This document shows, piece after piece, positions 1-8,276 of a DNA stretch of 35,082 nucleotides (positions are counted from its first letter, which is position 1; each line of letters starts with the position of its first letter). This stretch comes from Prosthecobacter debontii (GTDB taxonomy: Bacteria > Verrucomicrobiota > Verrucomicrobiia > Chthoniobacterales > Chthoniobacteraceae). The position numbers were made by a program, and so were the translations under genes. Where the stretch lies: contig CAMAUI010000042.1 of NCBI GenBank assembly GCA_945861385.1, positions 1-35,082 on the forward strand, written 5' to 3'. The notes beneath the pieces are model-generated. The model did no database searches. It worked only from the letters and a program-made list of their open reading frames with translations, and was not told where the DNA came from.

Positions 1-149
1 GGAAACTCTTCGAGGTAGAGTTCGGTCGCCTCCCGCAGATTGGCCAAAGCTTCGGGCACGCTTTCGCCCTGTGTCGTGGTTCCGGTTTCGGGATTGAGGG
101 CAACGAAGCCACCCTCCTCGGCGGGAATTAGAACGGCGGTGAGAAACAT
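1..149 (-). CDS. hicB: HicB-family antitoxin, 3' part cut by window edge
   Basis: The 49 visible codons begin MFLTAVLIPAEEGG and continue through TTQGESVPEALANLREA to LYLEEF. This is the typical N-terminal half of the HicB partial RNase H fold: a first strand with acidic EEGG turn, then the QGES/EALANL helix. HicB proteins neutralise the small mRNA interferase HicA. The gene reads leftwards off the window, so its C-terminal DNA-binding part and any partner HicA lie outside. No HicA-like ORF is seen upstream (150-488), so a partner, if there is one, would be downstream. Some solitary HicB-like proteins exist, so a complete toxin-antitoxin pair is not shown. The ATG start is the only reasonable one, and no clear ribosome-binding site precedes it. 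Confidence 0.75.
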   Translation of the reverse strand, partial: MFLTAVLIPAEEGGFVALNPETGTTTQGESVPEALANLREATELYLEEF

Positions 150-488
150 GGAAGCAGTCTGGGCGCAACGCATCGGGAGTCAAGCCCGGCAAGTGCAGTC
201 GAGATTCGGGTCTCGTCTTCACGGGAGACTTGCGAAGTCGCCAAAAACACGCGGCCCGTCAAAAAACCACCGCCCCGCAACCCGGCGGTCGGCAAAGGGC
301 AGCCGGGCGGGCCCAAAAGCCAGCGCCAGGAACCATGCAAAAGCACCGCGAGGAAGTGGCGGCGAAAAGCAATTTACAGGACCACCACCCACCCGGTCAG
401 CCAGCCTCGCAGCCCTCCCTCCTCTCACCACGCACGGAATCACCGGACTGGTTCAACCGTGATGACACCGGGGCAAGCCCGGATGCCA
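150..488. other. Non-coding stretch, no supported gene
   Basis: About 340 bases between two leftward genes. Open frames exist on both strands, but their translations are low-complexity Arg/Pro/Gly/Ser-rich products typical of GC-rich non-coding DNA. No start signal, domain or RNA gene is recognisable. It should contain the promoter of the HicB-like gene, but I cannot point to it. Confidence 0.4.
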
Positions 489-1028
489 TCAGAAATGTTT
501 AGGCGTTGGTGATTCGGTGGGGAAGACCGATCCCAATGCATCAGCGATTGAAGCTGCAACCCGGTTCGGAAGCCTTTCGTCAATAGTGATGAGCCGCTTG
601 TCCACACACATCACAACGCCCCCATATGGGCGACGGTCCTCTAGGTATTCGGAGACGTATTCAATTCTGTCCCAAGAGTACTTCATAGACGTCGATCCCA
701 TAGGAAAACTCCGATGAAGCGAGATCCCGGTTGAGTCTGCGAGAACCTCGAGACGAGAGAAGGCACGAAGAAAACCCGCCCACATGATGAACGCTCCCCC
801 GATAATCCAAAATAGAAGCCAGACCACGAAGAAGCATTGAATGCCGACGGTCATCGTCTCTGGAGAGATCCGGGCGCAGACCGCCAAGAGTCCGAATATC
901 GCAAACCCGAGCCACAGGATCACCAGCGATACATAGCCAAGAACCTCGACCGTGGGATGCTTGGCGAAAGTGGAGATCGCCACGCTCCCAGCCGAGCGTT
1001 CGATGATGGCGTCTCTCGAAGGGAACAT
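489..1028 (-). CDS. Hypothetical membrane protein, two TM helices plus PH-like tail
   Basis: 179 residues. Two hydrophobic segments at about residues 29-51 and 62-86 form a helical hairpin. They are followed by a roughly 90-residue soluble part with alternating strands (LEVLADSTGISLHRSF, YSWDRIEYVSEYLEDR, GGVVMCVDKRLITIDERL) and a final helix. This layout, with a TM hairpin followed by a small beta domain, resembles bacterial PH-like (DUF304-type) membrane proteins, but I do not recognise a named family. The coding sequence is visibly less GC-biased at third positions than the housekeeping genes further right, so recent acquisition is possible. It sits 340 bp from the HicB-like gene and shows no operon partner. 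The ATG start at 1028 is the first in frame after an upstream stop. Confidence 0.55.
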   Translation of the reverse strand: MFPSRDAIIERSAGSVAISTFAKHPTVEVLGYVSLVILWLGFAIFGLLAVCARISPETMTVGIQCFFVVWLLFWIIGGAFIMWAGFLRAFSRLEVLADSTGISLHRSFPMGSTSMKYSWDRIEYVSEYLEDRRPYGGVVMCVDKRLITIDERLPNRVAASIADALGSVFPTESPTPKHF

Positions 1029-1431
1029 TTTTTGGGCTAGACCTTATAGCCCGCCGAGTTGGCGGGAGTCGCGGCGGTTTTGTTGAAAACGAAAGCGGAG
1101 CGAGTGTCGCTGGCTGGGCGAAAAAGCACGCGAGTTGCGAGGCGAGGGTCTCGTAGAGCCAAATGGGGCGCGGGCTGCAATGACGCGGACCGGACACCAG
1201 AAGTAACGCACGTCAAACCAACGACACTCATGAGCATGAAAGCACCACAAACTACGGCGGCGGGCAAAACAAAAGTCGGCATCGCCACCACAAAAAACCT
1301 CGCTGTCCCGCAGGACGGGGTGATTGAAACCGTGTCCCGAATCGGTGATGGAGCAGGAAAGCGGTGGGTCAAGACAAGGTCGCGGGGACGGATTCGCGCG
1401 AACTATGGAATCGCTGAATAAAGAAGGGGAG

Positions 1432-1531
1432 GACCGCGAAACACGCGAATGGACGCGAAAGGAAAGGCAATCCAAGGAGACAGACTTCTCCTTTTTTGCG
1501 TGTTCCGCGTGTTTCGCGGTTCTCCTTGGAT
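1432..1531. repeat. Imperfect nested inverted repeat, CGCGAAACACGCG type
   Basis: The left arm contains ACCGCGAAACACGCG followed by TCCAAGGAGA. The right arm contains the complement of the first (CGCGTGTTTCGCGGT) followed by TCTCCTTGGA. The arms fold over a short A/T-rich loop with mismatches. Such 'CGCGAAACACGCGAA' modules recur between genes in many Verrucomicrobia and Planctomycetes (recalled, not searched). This is probably a dispersed palindromic repeat rather than a terminator. Confidence 0.6.
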
Positions 1532-1615
1532 TTAATCAGCGGTTCCCTATCAGTCTGGCACTCTGGACTATCGCGCCTTTGGGGTCAGGCGCGAGGGCCG
1601 TCCAGTGAATCCTGC

Positions 1616-1663
1616 AAATCCCGTGAATCCTGTCAAAAAATGGAGACAGGACTTCCGGGATTT
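1616..1663. repeat. 19-bp inverted repeat of the AATCCTGT-type dispersed family
   Basis: Arms at 1616-1634 and 1645-1663 (AAATCCCG...TCCTGTC and its complement GACAGGA...CGGGATTT) differ at a few central positions and enclose a 10-base A-rich loop. A further partial unit, AATCCTGCAAATCCC, begins at about 1608. Repeats built on AATCCTGTnAATCCnGT are widespread in intergenic DNA of unrelated bacteria. The hairpin is not followed by a T-run, so I do not call it a terminator. Confidence 0.6.
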
Positions 1664-1795
1664 CATGGATGAACGGGGTGGCAGCTCACCTGATCGAAAA
1701 GCGCCCCGATCCGCAGCGGGAAAAACTTTCCAATTCCCACCCCGCGTGTTTGCGCGTATTGCGTCCGCCCTTTTTCAAAACCCACGAATCCATCC

Positions 1796-2860
1796 ATGCC
1801 AAAGCTCTTCATTCCAGGCCCCGTCCATGTATCCGAGAAAACCTTCCGTGCGTTCTGCAAGCCGATGATCGGCCACCGGAGCGGTGACTTCAAAAAGCTC
1901 TATGGCGGCATCCAGCCGCGGCTGAAGGAACTTTTCCAGACGGAGCAACCCGTCTTTCTCAGCACGTCGAGCGCATGGGGTGTGATGGAGGGGGCGGTGC
2001 GCAATCTCGTGGGCGCTGGGAAGGTGCTCAATTGCATGTGCGGGGCGTTTTCCGACAAGTGGCTGGATGTCTCGAAGCGGTGCGGGAAGGAGGCCGTGGC
2101 GCTGCAAGTCGAGTGGGGCCAGCCCATCCGCGGCGAGGCGCTGCGCGCGGCGCTCGGCGCGGGCGGGTTCGACGCGGTGACGCTCATCCATAACGAAACC
2201 TCGACGGGCGTGATGAGCGACATCCGCGAGATCGCCGCGGTGATGCGCGAGTTCCCGGATGTGTGCCTGGTCGTGGATACCGTGTCGTCGTTCAGCGTGG
2301 TGCCGATCCCGATGGACGAACTCGGGATAGATGTGCTCCTCACCGGCTCGCAAAAGGCGCTCGCGATGCCGCCGGGCCTCGCGCTTTTCGCCGCGAGCAG
2401 GAAGGCGATGGATCGCGCGGCGAAGGTCGCGGGCCGGGGGTATTATTTCGATTTCGTGGAGTTTGCGAAGAACCAGGCCGAGGACATGACGCCGAGCACG
2501 CCGAGCATCTCGCACATTTACGCGCTCGAATCGAAGCTGGACGACATTTTCACCGAGGGCGTCGCCACCCGCCACGCGCGGCATGCGGAGAACAACGCCA
2601 TCGTCCACGAATGGGTGCGGGGCCACGGGCTGGATTTCTTCGCGCCGGAGGGCTTCCGCTCGAAGTCGCTCACGTGCGTCGCAAACAACAAGGGCATTGA
2701 TGTCGCGGAGCTGGCGAAGCGGGTGAAAGAGCGCGGCTTCGTGATGGACCAGGGCTACGGCAAACTGAAGGGCAAGACGTTCCGCATCTCGAACATGGGC
2801 GACGAAACGCCCGCGACGATGCGCGAATACCTCGCCGCGCTCGACGCGAGCCTGGCCTAG
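1796..2860 (+). CDS. Class V aminotransferase (alanine-glyoxylate / serine type)
   Basis: 354 residues, the usual size for this family, with PLP fold-type I motifs in order: FIPGPVHVS at the N terminus, an STSSAWGVMEG helix start near residue 57, HNETSTGV (132-139) before the cofactor, the PLP-ring Asp in VVDTVSSF (Asp161), and the Schiff-base lysine in LTGSQKALAMPPG (Lys187). The family includes alanine-glyoxylate, serine-glyoxylate and serine-pyruvate transaminases, as well as the archaeal/thermotogal phosphoserine transaminase type. The exact substrate cannot be read from the motifs. No serine-pathway neighbours are present. The ATG at 1796 is preceded by C-rich sequence without a ribosome-binding site. 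The stop codon runs directly into the first copy of a palindromic repeat. Confidence 0.88.
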   Translation: MPKLFIPGPVHVSEKTFRAFCKPMIGHRSGDFKKLYGGIQPRLKELFQTEQPVFLSTSSAWGVMEGAVRNLVGAGKVLNCMCGAFSDKWLDVSKRCGKEAVALQVEWGQPIRGEALRAALGAGGFDAVTLIHNETSTGVMSDIREIAAVMREFPDVCLVVDTVSSFSVVPIPMDELGIDVLLTGSQKALAMPPGLALFAASRKAMDRAAKVAGRGYYFDFVEFAKNQAEDMTPSTPSISHIYALESKLDDIFTEGVATRHARHAENNAIVHEWVRGHGLDFFAPEGFRSKSLTCVANNKGIDVAELAKRVKERGFVMDQGYGKLKGKTFRISNMGDETPATMREYLAALDASLA

Positions 2861-3017
2861 TGGCGCAAGCTGCCAGCTTGCCGTAGTGGCGCAAGCTGCC
2901 AGCTTGCGAAGGGCCGCATGGATAAAATGACGGGCGTTTTCAGACAGCCGGATGCCATCTCAAGCGGGAGGGCGATTTGCCCGCGATCAGTCATCGCAAG
3001 CTGGCAGCTTGCGCCAC
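2860..3017. repeat. Three copies of a CAAGCTGCCAGCTTG palindrome
   Basis: Copies lie at 2860-2881 and 2886-2908 (same orientation, GTGGCGCAAGCTGCCAGCTT) and at 2995-3017 (inverted). Each has the near-perfect palindromic core CAAGCTG-C-CAGCTTG flanked by GTGGCG. The two left copies and the inverted right copy can also pair with each other around an 86-base spacer. The first copy overlaps the last base of the aminotransferase stop codon. Confidence 0.85.
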
Positions 3018-3063
3018 AGGGCGCGCTCGACACGGCGCTTCCCGCCGCGCAATCTCCCCGCAA

Positions 3064-3978
3064 GTGAAGCGCGCCAGGCGAACGCAGGACAAGGACCGGC
3101 AGGCTCCCCGCGATGGGGAGGATCTCCCATTGCTCAGCGGCTCCTGGCGCAAGATCCACTCCCAGACCGCGGCGCCCGCGGCTGGGGAAAAGGACACTGC
3201 GGAGGGCGGCATTGGCTTTTTCGATTGGGTCTTCGGGTGGCTCCACCACTTCCACCGGCGCACATGGAATTTTTTCGTCGGCGTCCTCTTCCTCCCATTT
3301 TGCTGGATGTTGACCGATGCGCTTTTCAGCACATTCGCTAGGGCGCACAGCCACGCCATCCCGATCCCATTCTGGCAAAGCCATGAATTCCTCATGTTTG
3401 CCGCCGGCTGCGCGATCTGGCTCGTGTGGTTCGGCATCAGCATCTGGATCTGGCGCGAGCCGCGGCCCCTGCGCGCATACGTGCTGTGCCACGAATTCAC
3501 GCACGCCCTCACCGCACGGATCTTCGGCGGGCGCATCCGCGAATTCCGGGTCACGCGCGACGGCGGCCACATCGTCACCGACCGCTACAACTTCGTCATC
3601 GCCCTGGCACCCTACTTGTGGCCGCTGCCCGCCATCCCCGTCCTCGCCGCGTGGGGCATCGCGGCGAGGTTTCCAGAATCCATGTACCACCGCGAATGGT
3701 TCCTCGCCGCGCTCGGCCTCGCGTGGATGTTTCACATCACATTCACCTGCTGGATGCTCCCCATCGGCCAGACGGATTTCCACGGCCCCGGCGTCACGTT
3801 TTCTTTCTCGGTCATCTATATCGTGAACGTCCTCCTCCTCACCCTCTGCATGGTCGTCCTCGCGCCGGAGATCACCCTGGGCGGCTGGTATGATGCCCTC
3901 GTGGACTGCGGCACCCGCTTTTATACGGCGGTCTTGAAAATCATCGCCGCCATCTGGCACCACTTGGCCGGAAAATAG
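3064..3978 (+). CDS. Integral-membrane HExxH metallopeptidase-like protein
   Basis: 305 residues from the proposed GTG start. The open frame extends left to a TTG at 2977, but those codons translate the palindromic repeat (RKLAACAT), so I take the in-frame GTG at 3064. The N terminus is polar. Hydrophobic segments follow at about residues 67-82, 107-131, 181-202, 210-230 and 245-270. Between the second and third lies CHEFTHALTARIFGG, with His143, Glu144 and His147 forming a gluzincin-type HExxH site at the start of a membrane helix. This resembles the M50 (site-2 protease-like) arrangement. The third metal ligand is not obvious: an NxxPG or LDG motif is missing, and a candidate region is the loop with GQTDFHGPG. 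No PDZ domain is present. Function is unknown. Confidence 0.65.
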   Translation: MKRARRTQDKDRQAPRDGEDLPLLSGSWRKIHSQTAAPAAGEKDTAEGGIGFFDWVFGWLHHFHRRTWNFFVGVLFLPFCWMLTDALFSTFARAHSHAIPIPFWQSHEFLMFAAGCAIWLVWFGISIWIWREPRPLRAYVLCHEFTHALTARIFGGRIREFRVTRDGGHIVTDRYNFVIALAPYLWPLPAIPVLAAWGIAARFPESMYHREWFLAALGLAWMFHITFTCWMLPIGQTDFHGPGVTFSFSVIYIVNVLLLTLCMVVLAPEITLGGWYDALVDCGTRFYTAVLKIIAAIWHHLAGK

Positions 3979-4034
3979 CGCGCCTGCGACAAACGCCGCT
4001 TTTCCTTTCCCGCCGCTCTGCGTATCGTGCGGCT

Positions 4035-4595
4035 GTGCGCAAACCGGTTACCACTTCGAGTCTGGCGGGCAGCTTCCTGATCGCTCACCCGGGCATGTCG
4101 GAACCAACCTTCCACCGCACCGTGCTGATGCTCGCCGACCACGATCAAAAAGAGGGCAGCTTCGGGCTCATCATCAACCGTCCGACGGGCAAGTGCGTCG
4201 GCGAAATCCTCACCGAGGAGACGCTTGGCCACCTCGCCAGCATCCCCGTCCTCCAAGGCGGCCCCGTGCAGCCCGATCAGCTCATTTTCGCGGCATTCCG
4301 CTGGCATCCGCAGACCAGCCTCCTCGACTGCAAACACCACATCTCCCTCGAGGAAGCCGGGCGCCTCGCCACGGCCCAGTATCACACCGTCCGAGCATTC
4401 GTCGGTTACTCCGGCTGGAGCGGCCGACAGCTTGAGGGCGAACTCGCCCAACGCGCATGGCTGGTCCGCAGGGCGGATGTCGAGGACGTGCTCGCGCTCG
4501 AACGCGCCCCGCGCATCTGGCACGACCTGACGGCGACATTCGGCCCGTGGTTCCAGCTCGTCGCCGATGCGCCGGATGATCCTTCGCTGAACTGA
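4035..4595 (+). CDS. yqgE: YqgE/AlgH family protein (UPF0301)
   Basis: 186 residues with the family landmarks: LAGSFLIAHPGM near the N terminus, FHRTVLMLADHD, GSFGLIINRPTG at 42-53, LQGGPVQPDQL around residue 73, and GYSGWSGRQLEGEL in the second half. The family is conserved and of uncertain biochemical role. In pseudomonads AlgH affects alginate and quorum-sensing regulation. Start is the GTG at 4035. A TATCGT sequence about 10 bases upstream may be a -10 element, which would make the message nearly leaderless. It begins a rightward run of five genes. The stop is three bases before the GTG of the hydrolase gene, so the two are almost certainly cotranscribed. Confidence 0.9.
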   Translation: MRKPVTTSSLAGSFLIAHPGMSEPTFHRTVLMLADHDQKEGSFGLIINRPTGKCVGEILTEETLGHLASIPVLQGGPVQPDQLIFAAFRWHPQTSLLDCKHHISLEEAGRLATAQYHTVRAFVGYSGWSGRQLEGELAQRAWLVRRADVEDVLALERAPRIWHDLTATFGPWFQLVADAPDDPSLN

Positions 4596-4598
4596 CGT

Positions 4599-5435
4599 GT
4601 GGATCTGACGCTGCACGAATTTGGCGATCCTAGCGGCGAACCGTTGCTCTTTTGCCACGGCTGGCCGGGCAGTGGCACGCAGGCAGTGCTGCTGGACGTC
4701 GCTGCGAAAAGAAGGGGCTACCGCGTGGTGGCTCCCGACCGTCCGGGCATCGGTCATTCCATTTACCATGCAGGACGCCGGCTCAGCGACTGGCCAGAGG
4801 ATGTCCGGCGCATCGCCAGGCTTCTCGGGTGGCAGCATTTCAGTGTGCTGGGTATTTCCGGTGGCGGGCCATACGCTCTCGCCTGCGCGCATGCCATGCC
4901 GGAGTTGCTCCGCTCCGTCGCGATAGTCAGTGGAGCACCGCCTCTTGCTGATCCACGGGACTGGCCCTTACTCCACCTAATTTACCGGATTCTCCTCAAT
5001 CTGTTTCACCGCCGGCCTGCTCTCATCCGCGCGATTCTGTCCGCAGTGAAGCCGCTCATACACTGGCAGGGCGCTGATTCATTCTACCGGCCATGCCGGG
5101 TGCTGTTGCCCTCCTGCGACGCTGCCGCCATTGCATCGCCGGAAAATTTCGCCGCGGTTTTTAACTGCCAGCGCGAAGCGTTCACCAACATTGATGGCCT
5201 TTTCACCGATGCCGCAATCTACGCCCATCCGTGGGGCTTTGACCCTGCGGCCATTCGCATCCCCGTGGACTTCTGGCATGGAAACGACGATGCCAACTTT
5301 CACCCAGACCTCGCACGAAGCCTCGCCGCCCTGCTGCCATGCGCAAAACTCCGTGTCCTGGAGCACGAAGGCCATTTCTCCCTGCCAATAAACCAGGCTG
5401 ACACCATCCTAGCCGCGCTCCGAAATTCGTGCTAA
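4599..5435 (+). CDS. Alpha/beta-fold hydrolase
   Basis: 278 residues with a complete alpha/beta hydrolase signature: oxyanion-hole HGWPGSG (20-26), nucleophile elbow GISGGG with Ser87, an acid at Asp230 or Asp231 in FWHGNDD, and the catalytic histidine His259 in EHEGHFS. A cap region rich in hydrophobic and basic residues (about 115-200) sits between strands 6 and 7, as in many esterases and epoxide-hydrolase-like proteins. The substrate is not predictable. Start is the GTG at 4599, three bases after the YqgE stop. The ald gene follows nine bases after its stop. No signal peptide, so cytoplasmic. Confidence 0.85.
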   Translation: MDLTLHEFGDPSGEPLLFCHGWPGSGTQAVLLDVAAKRRGYRVVAPDRPGIGHSIYHAGRRLSDWPEDVRRIARLLGWQHFSVLGISGGGPYALACAHAMPELLRSVAIVSGAPPLADPRDWPLLHLIYRILLNLFHRRPALIRAILSAVKPLIHWQGADSFYRPCRVLLPSCDAAAIASPENFAAVFNCQREAFTNIDGLFTDAAIYAHPWGFDPAAIRIPVDFWHGNDDANFHPDLARSLAALLPCAKLRVLEHEGHFSLPINQADTILAALRNSC

Positions 5436-5444
5436 CTGCCCCTC

Positions 5445-6554
5445 ATGATCATCGGCGTCCCGAAGGAAATCAAAGCTCAGGAAAACCGCGTCGCACTGCT
5501 CCCCAGCGCCGCATATCAGCTCATCCGGCGCGGCCACACCGTCCTCGTTGAAACCAATGCCGGTGCCGGCTCCGGCTTCGCTGATGCCGGTTATCAGCAG
5601 GCCGGCGCGGAGATCATTGCGGGCCACGACGAAGTCTTCGCACGGGCCGACTTGATCGTGAAAGTGAAAGAGCCGCTCGAAAGCGAATGGCCGCTCCTCC
5701 GGCCCGGCCAGATCCTTTTCACCTACCTCCACCTCGCAGCCAGCAAGCGCCTCACCGAGGCCCTCGCCGCGACGCAATGCACGGCCATCGCGTACGAGAC
5801 CGTCGAGGTCAACCGCCGCCTCCCGCTCCTCGAACCCATGAGCGAAATCGCCGGCCGCATGAGCGTCCTCGTGGGCGGCAACCTCCTCGCCAGGCACCAC
5901 GGCGGCTGCGGCGTGCTCCTCGGCGGCGTGCCCGGCGTGCTGCCGGGAAAAGTCGTCGTCATCGGCGGCGGCACCGCCGGCGTGAATGCCGCGCGCATGG
6001 CCCAGGGCCTTGGTGCGGATGTCACCATCCTCGAGGTGGACGTCGAGCGCATGCGCTTCCTCGACATCACGCTCCACACCGCGCACACGCTTTACTCCAG
6101 CCACGCCCACATCCTCGAGATGCTCCCCGACGTGGACCTGCTCATCGGCGCCGTGCTCGTCCCCGGCTCCCGCGCGCCGAAGCTCGTCACCCGCGAAATG
6201 CTCCGCGTCATGAAACCCGGCAGCGTGTTTGTGGACATCGCGATTGACCAGGGCGGCTGCGCGGAGACATCGCGGCCCACCACCCACCACGATCCCACTT
6301 TCGTCGAGGAGGACGTCACGCATTACTGCGTTGCAAACATGCCCGCCGCATTCTGCCGCACCGCCACGCAGGCGCTCACCAACGTGACTTATCCGTACAT
6401 CGAGGCCATCGCCGACCGCGGCATCCCCGGCGCATTTCAAAAAGACCGCAACCTCCTTGGCGGGCTCAATCTCGTGGACGGCAAAGTCACCTGCCGCGGC
6501 GTCGCGGAAGCCCACGGGATGGAACTCCACCAGCCGGCGGAGTTTGGGTTTTAG
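5445..6554 (+). CDS. ald: Alanine dehydrogenase
   Basis: 369 residues, matching the normal length of about 370. Catalyses the reversible NAD-dependent oxidative deamination of L-alanine to pyruvate and ammonium. Visible active-site residues are Arg15 (QENRVAL), Lys75 (VKVKEP), His96 (TYLHLA) and Asp268 (DIAIDQGG). The nucleotide-binding loop is VVIGGGTAG (171-179), preceded by the typical GVLLGGVPGV. The C-terminal part with NMPAAFCRTAT and ALTN is complete. ATG start at 5445, nine bases after the hydrolase stop, so it is probably in the same transcript. Its role would be alanine catabolism, or alanine formation from ammonium for balancing carbon, nitrogen and redox. Confidence 0.96.
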   Translation: MIIGVPKEIKAQENRVALLPSAAYQLIRRGHTVLVETNAGAGSGFADAGYQQAGAEIIAGHDEVFARADLIVKVKEPLESEWPLLRPGQILFTYLHLAASKRLTEALAATQCTAIAYETVEVNRRLPLLEPMSEIAGRMSVLVGGNLLARHHGGCGVLLGGVPGVLPGKVVVIGGGTAGVNAARMAQGLGADVTILEVDVERMRFLDITLHTAHTLYSSHAHILEMLPDVDLLIGAVLVPGSRAPKLVTREMLRVMKPGSVFVDIAIDQGGCAETSRPTTHHDPTFVEEDVTHYCVANMPAAFCRTATQALTNVTYPYIEAIADRGIPGAFQKDRNLLGGLNLVDGKVTCRGVAEAHGMELHQPAEFGF

Positions 6555-6598
6555 CTCCACTCTCGACACGCGGGGCGTGCGTCCATTTCACTCACGCG

Positions 6599-7144
6599 AT
6601 GGCGAACAAGCCCGAACGCGAGAATATCGTCCTCATCGGCTTCATGGGGAGCGGCAAGAGCACTGTCGGGCGCGCGCTGGCGAAGCGGCTGCGCTTTCAG
6701 TTCGTGGACACCGACCAGATCATCGAGGATCGCGCGCAAATGTGGATCAGGCAGATGTTCGAGCGGCATGGGGAGGCCTACTTCCGGGAACGCGAGACAG
6801 CCGCGCTCGAGTCTTTGCTGATCGGCACGCACCGCCACATCATCGCCACCGGCGGGGGAATCGTCACGCAGCCGCGCAATGTTCCGCTGCTGCAAAAACT
6901 CGGATGGGTCGTCCTGCTCAAGGCGGATGCGGATGAGATTTTCCGCCGCGTCTCGGGAGGAAGAAAGCGACCGCTGCTGGAGGTCGAGGATCCGCGCGCC
7001 AGGGTGGAGGATCTTCTCGCCCAGCGCGGGGAACTTTATGCCGCCGCCGCGCATTTCACCGTGGACAGCACAGGGCTCCGCCGCGAGCAGGTCGTGGAAA
7101 AAATCGCGGATGAGGCGCAGCGGGTGTTCGGCTGGAATCCCTGA
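6599..7144 (+). CDS. aroK: Shikimate kinase
   Basis: 181 residues, slightly longer than the usual 165-175. Phosphorylates shikimate at O3 with ATP in the chorismate pathway. The P-loop is GFMGSGKST (14-22), the shikimate/Mg site is VDTDQIIE with Asp37 and Asp39, FRERE carries the substrate Arg63, ATGGG is at 84-87, and the lid arginines are in GGRKRPLL (120-127). ATG start at 6599, 44 bases after ald. The stop is four bases before the start of queG, so those two are translationally close. No other aro genes are nearby. pabB, which uses the pathway product chorismate, lies 12 kb away. Confidence 0.95.
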   Translation: MANKPERENIVLIGFMGSGKSTVGRALAKRLRFQFVDTDQIIEDRAQMWIRQMFERHGEAYFRERETAALESLLIGTHRHIIATGGGIVTQPRNVPLLQKLGWVVLLKADADEIFRRVSGGRKRPLLEVEDPRARVEDLLAQRGELYAAAAHFTVDSTGLRREQVVEKIADEAQRVFGWNP

Positions 7145-7148
7145 ATGC

Positions 7149-8186
7149 ATGAGCCCCGCGGCGCTCAAGGCGGCACTCGTGGAGGAAGCCCGGGCAAGAG
7201 GCTTCGAGCTGTGCCGTGTCGCGCACGCAGGCACGCCGCCGCATGCGGCGGAGTTCCGCGAGTGGCTCGCCGACGGCGCACACGGAAGCATGGCGTGGCT
7301 GGAAAAAAATGCCGGCCGCCGGACGAACCCCGAGGCCGTGCTTCCCGGCGCGCGGAGCGTGATCGTGCTCGGCATGAATTACTGGCAGCGCGATCCGCCC
7401 CGCCGCGCCGGTGCCGGGAAATTCGCCCGCTACGCATGGGGCGACGACTACCACGATGTGATCGAGCCGCGCTTGCGCGAACTGGACGCCTTCCTCCAAA
7501 AGCATGACGGAAGACAGCGGAGCTACGTGGACACGGGCCCGGTGCTGGAGCGGGACTTCGCCGCGCTCGCAGGGCTCGGCTGGCAGGGCAAAAGCACGAT
7601 GCTCATCCATCCGAAACTGGGCACCTGGCTTTTTCTCGCCACGATCCTCACCACGCTGGAACTGCCGCCCGACGAGCCGATGCGCGACCACTGCGGCAAA
7701 TGCACCCGCTGCATCACCGCATGCCCGACTGGAGCCATCACCGCACCGCAGCGCGTGGATGCACGTCTCTGCGTGAGCTATCTCACGATCGAAAACAAAG
7801 GCCCGATCCCGCCCGCACTGCGAACGGCCGTCGGCGACCGCGTGTATGGATGCGATGACTGCCTCGACGCATGCCCATGGAACCGCTTCGCCGCCGAATC
7901 GCGCGAGGCACGATTTGCCGCGCGGAAATTTATCGGCATGCCGCTGCGGGAACTGCTCGCGCTGGATGAGGAAAGTTTCCGCACGCTTTTCAAAAACTCC
8001 CCGGTGAAGCGCATCAAGCGCCGCGGCCTGCTCCGCAACGTATGCGTCGCCCTCGGCAACACCGGCACGGTCGCCGACATCCCCGCGCTCGAAGCAGCAT
8101 CCCGCGACCCCGAGCCCCTCATCGCCGAGCACGCCGCGTGGGCGCTTGCACAGATCCGCGGGCGGTCGGTGGCAACCGCCCGGTGA
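7149..8186 (+). CDS. queG: Epoxyqueuosine reductase
   Basis: 345 residues from the ATG at 7149 (the open frame reaches further left over aroK, but the homologous part starts here). QueG is a cobalamin and double [4Fe-4S] enzyme that converts epoxyqueuosine to queuosine in tRNA, the last step of the pathway. The catalytic Asp128 is in YVDTGPVLER. The ferredoxin-like clusters are built from CGKCTRCITACP (Cys182, 185, 188, 192) and CDDCLDACPWN (Cys235, 238, 242), with Cys208 as the eighth ligand. A HEAT-like tail with LLRNVCVALGN and AEHAAWALAQI completes the usual architecture. The final codons form a GGGCGGT/ACCGCCC hairpin (8160-8181) without a T-run. Confidence 0.95.
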   Translation: MSPAALKAALVEEARARGFELCRVAHAGTPPHAAEFREWLADGAHGSMAWLEKNAGRRTNPEAVLPGARSVIVLGMNYWQRDPPRRAGAGKFARYAWGDDYHDVIEPRLRELDAFLQKHDGRQRSYVDTGPVLERDFAALAGLGWQGKSTMLIHPKLGTWLFLATILTTLELPPDEPMRDHCGKCTRCITACPTGAITAPQRVDARLCVSYLTIENKGPIPPALRTAVGDRVYGCDDCLDACPWNRFAAESREARFAARKFIGMPLRELLALDEESFRTLFKNSPVKRIKRRGLLRNVCVALGNTGTVADIPALEAASRDPEPLIAEHAAWALAQIRGRSVATAR

Positions 8187-8276
8187 ACGCAAGTCTTGGC
8201 AGGCGCCAATTCCCGGCCTAATGCTCCGCCATCCGCGATGCTCTAGTCATCCGGGCAACCAAACTTTCAAATCTGC

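Larger units (their letters stand above)
1029..1795. other. Repeat-bearing intergenic region
   Basis: A 767-base gap without a gene I can support. It holds two separate inverted-repeat elements (1432-1531 and 1616-1663, listed separately). An ORF on the minus strand (1037-1372, inner ATG possible) encodes a hydrophobic stretch, but its composition is not convincing. A plus-strand ORF over the same bases is equally unconvincing. The last 100 bases should carry the promoter of the aminotransferase at 1796. Confidence 0.4.

Noticed and set aside
1037..1372. Leftward ORF of 111 codons with a hydrophobic segment
   Set aside because: Overlapped by an equally long plus-strand ORF, no recognisable motif, and composition typical of the repeat-rich gap; support is too weak.
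2857..3963. Leftward ORF of 368 codons opposite the HExxH gene
   Set aside because: Asp/Glu/Pro/Gly-rich shadow without domains; the plus strand has membrane helices and HEFTH.
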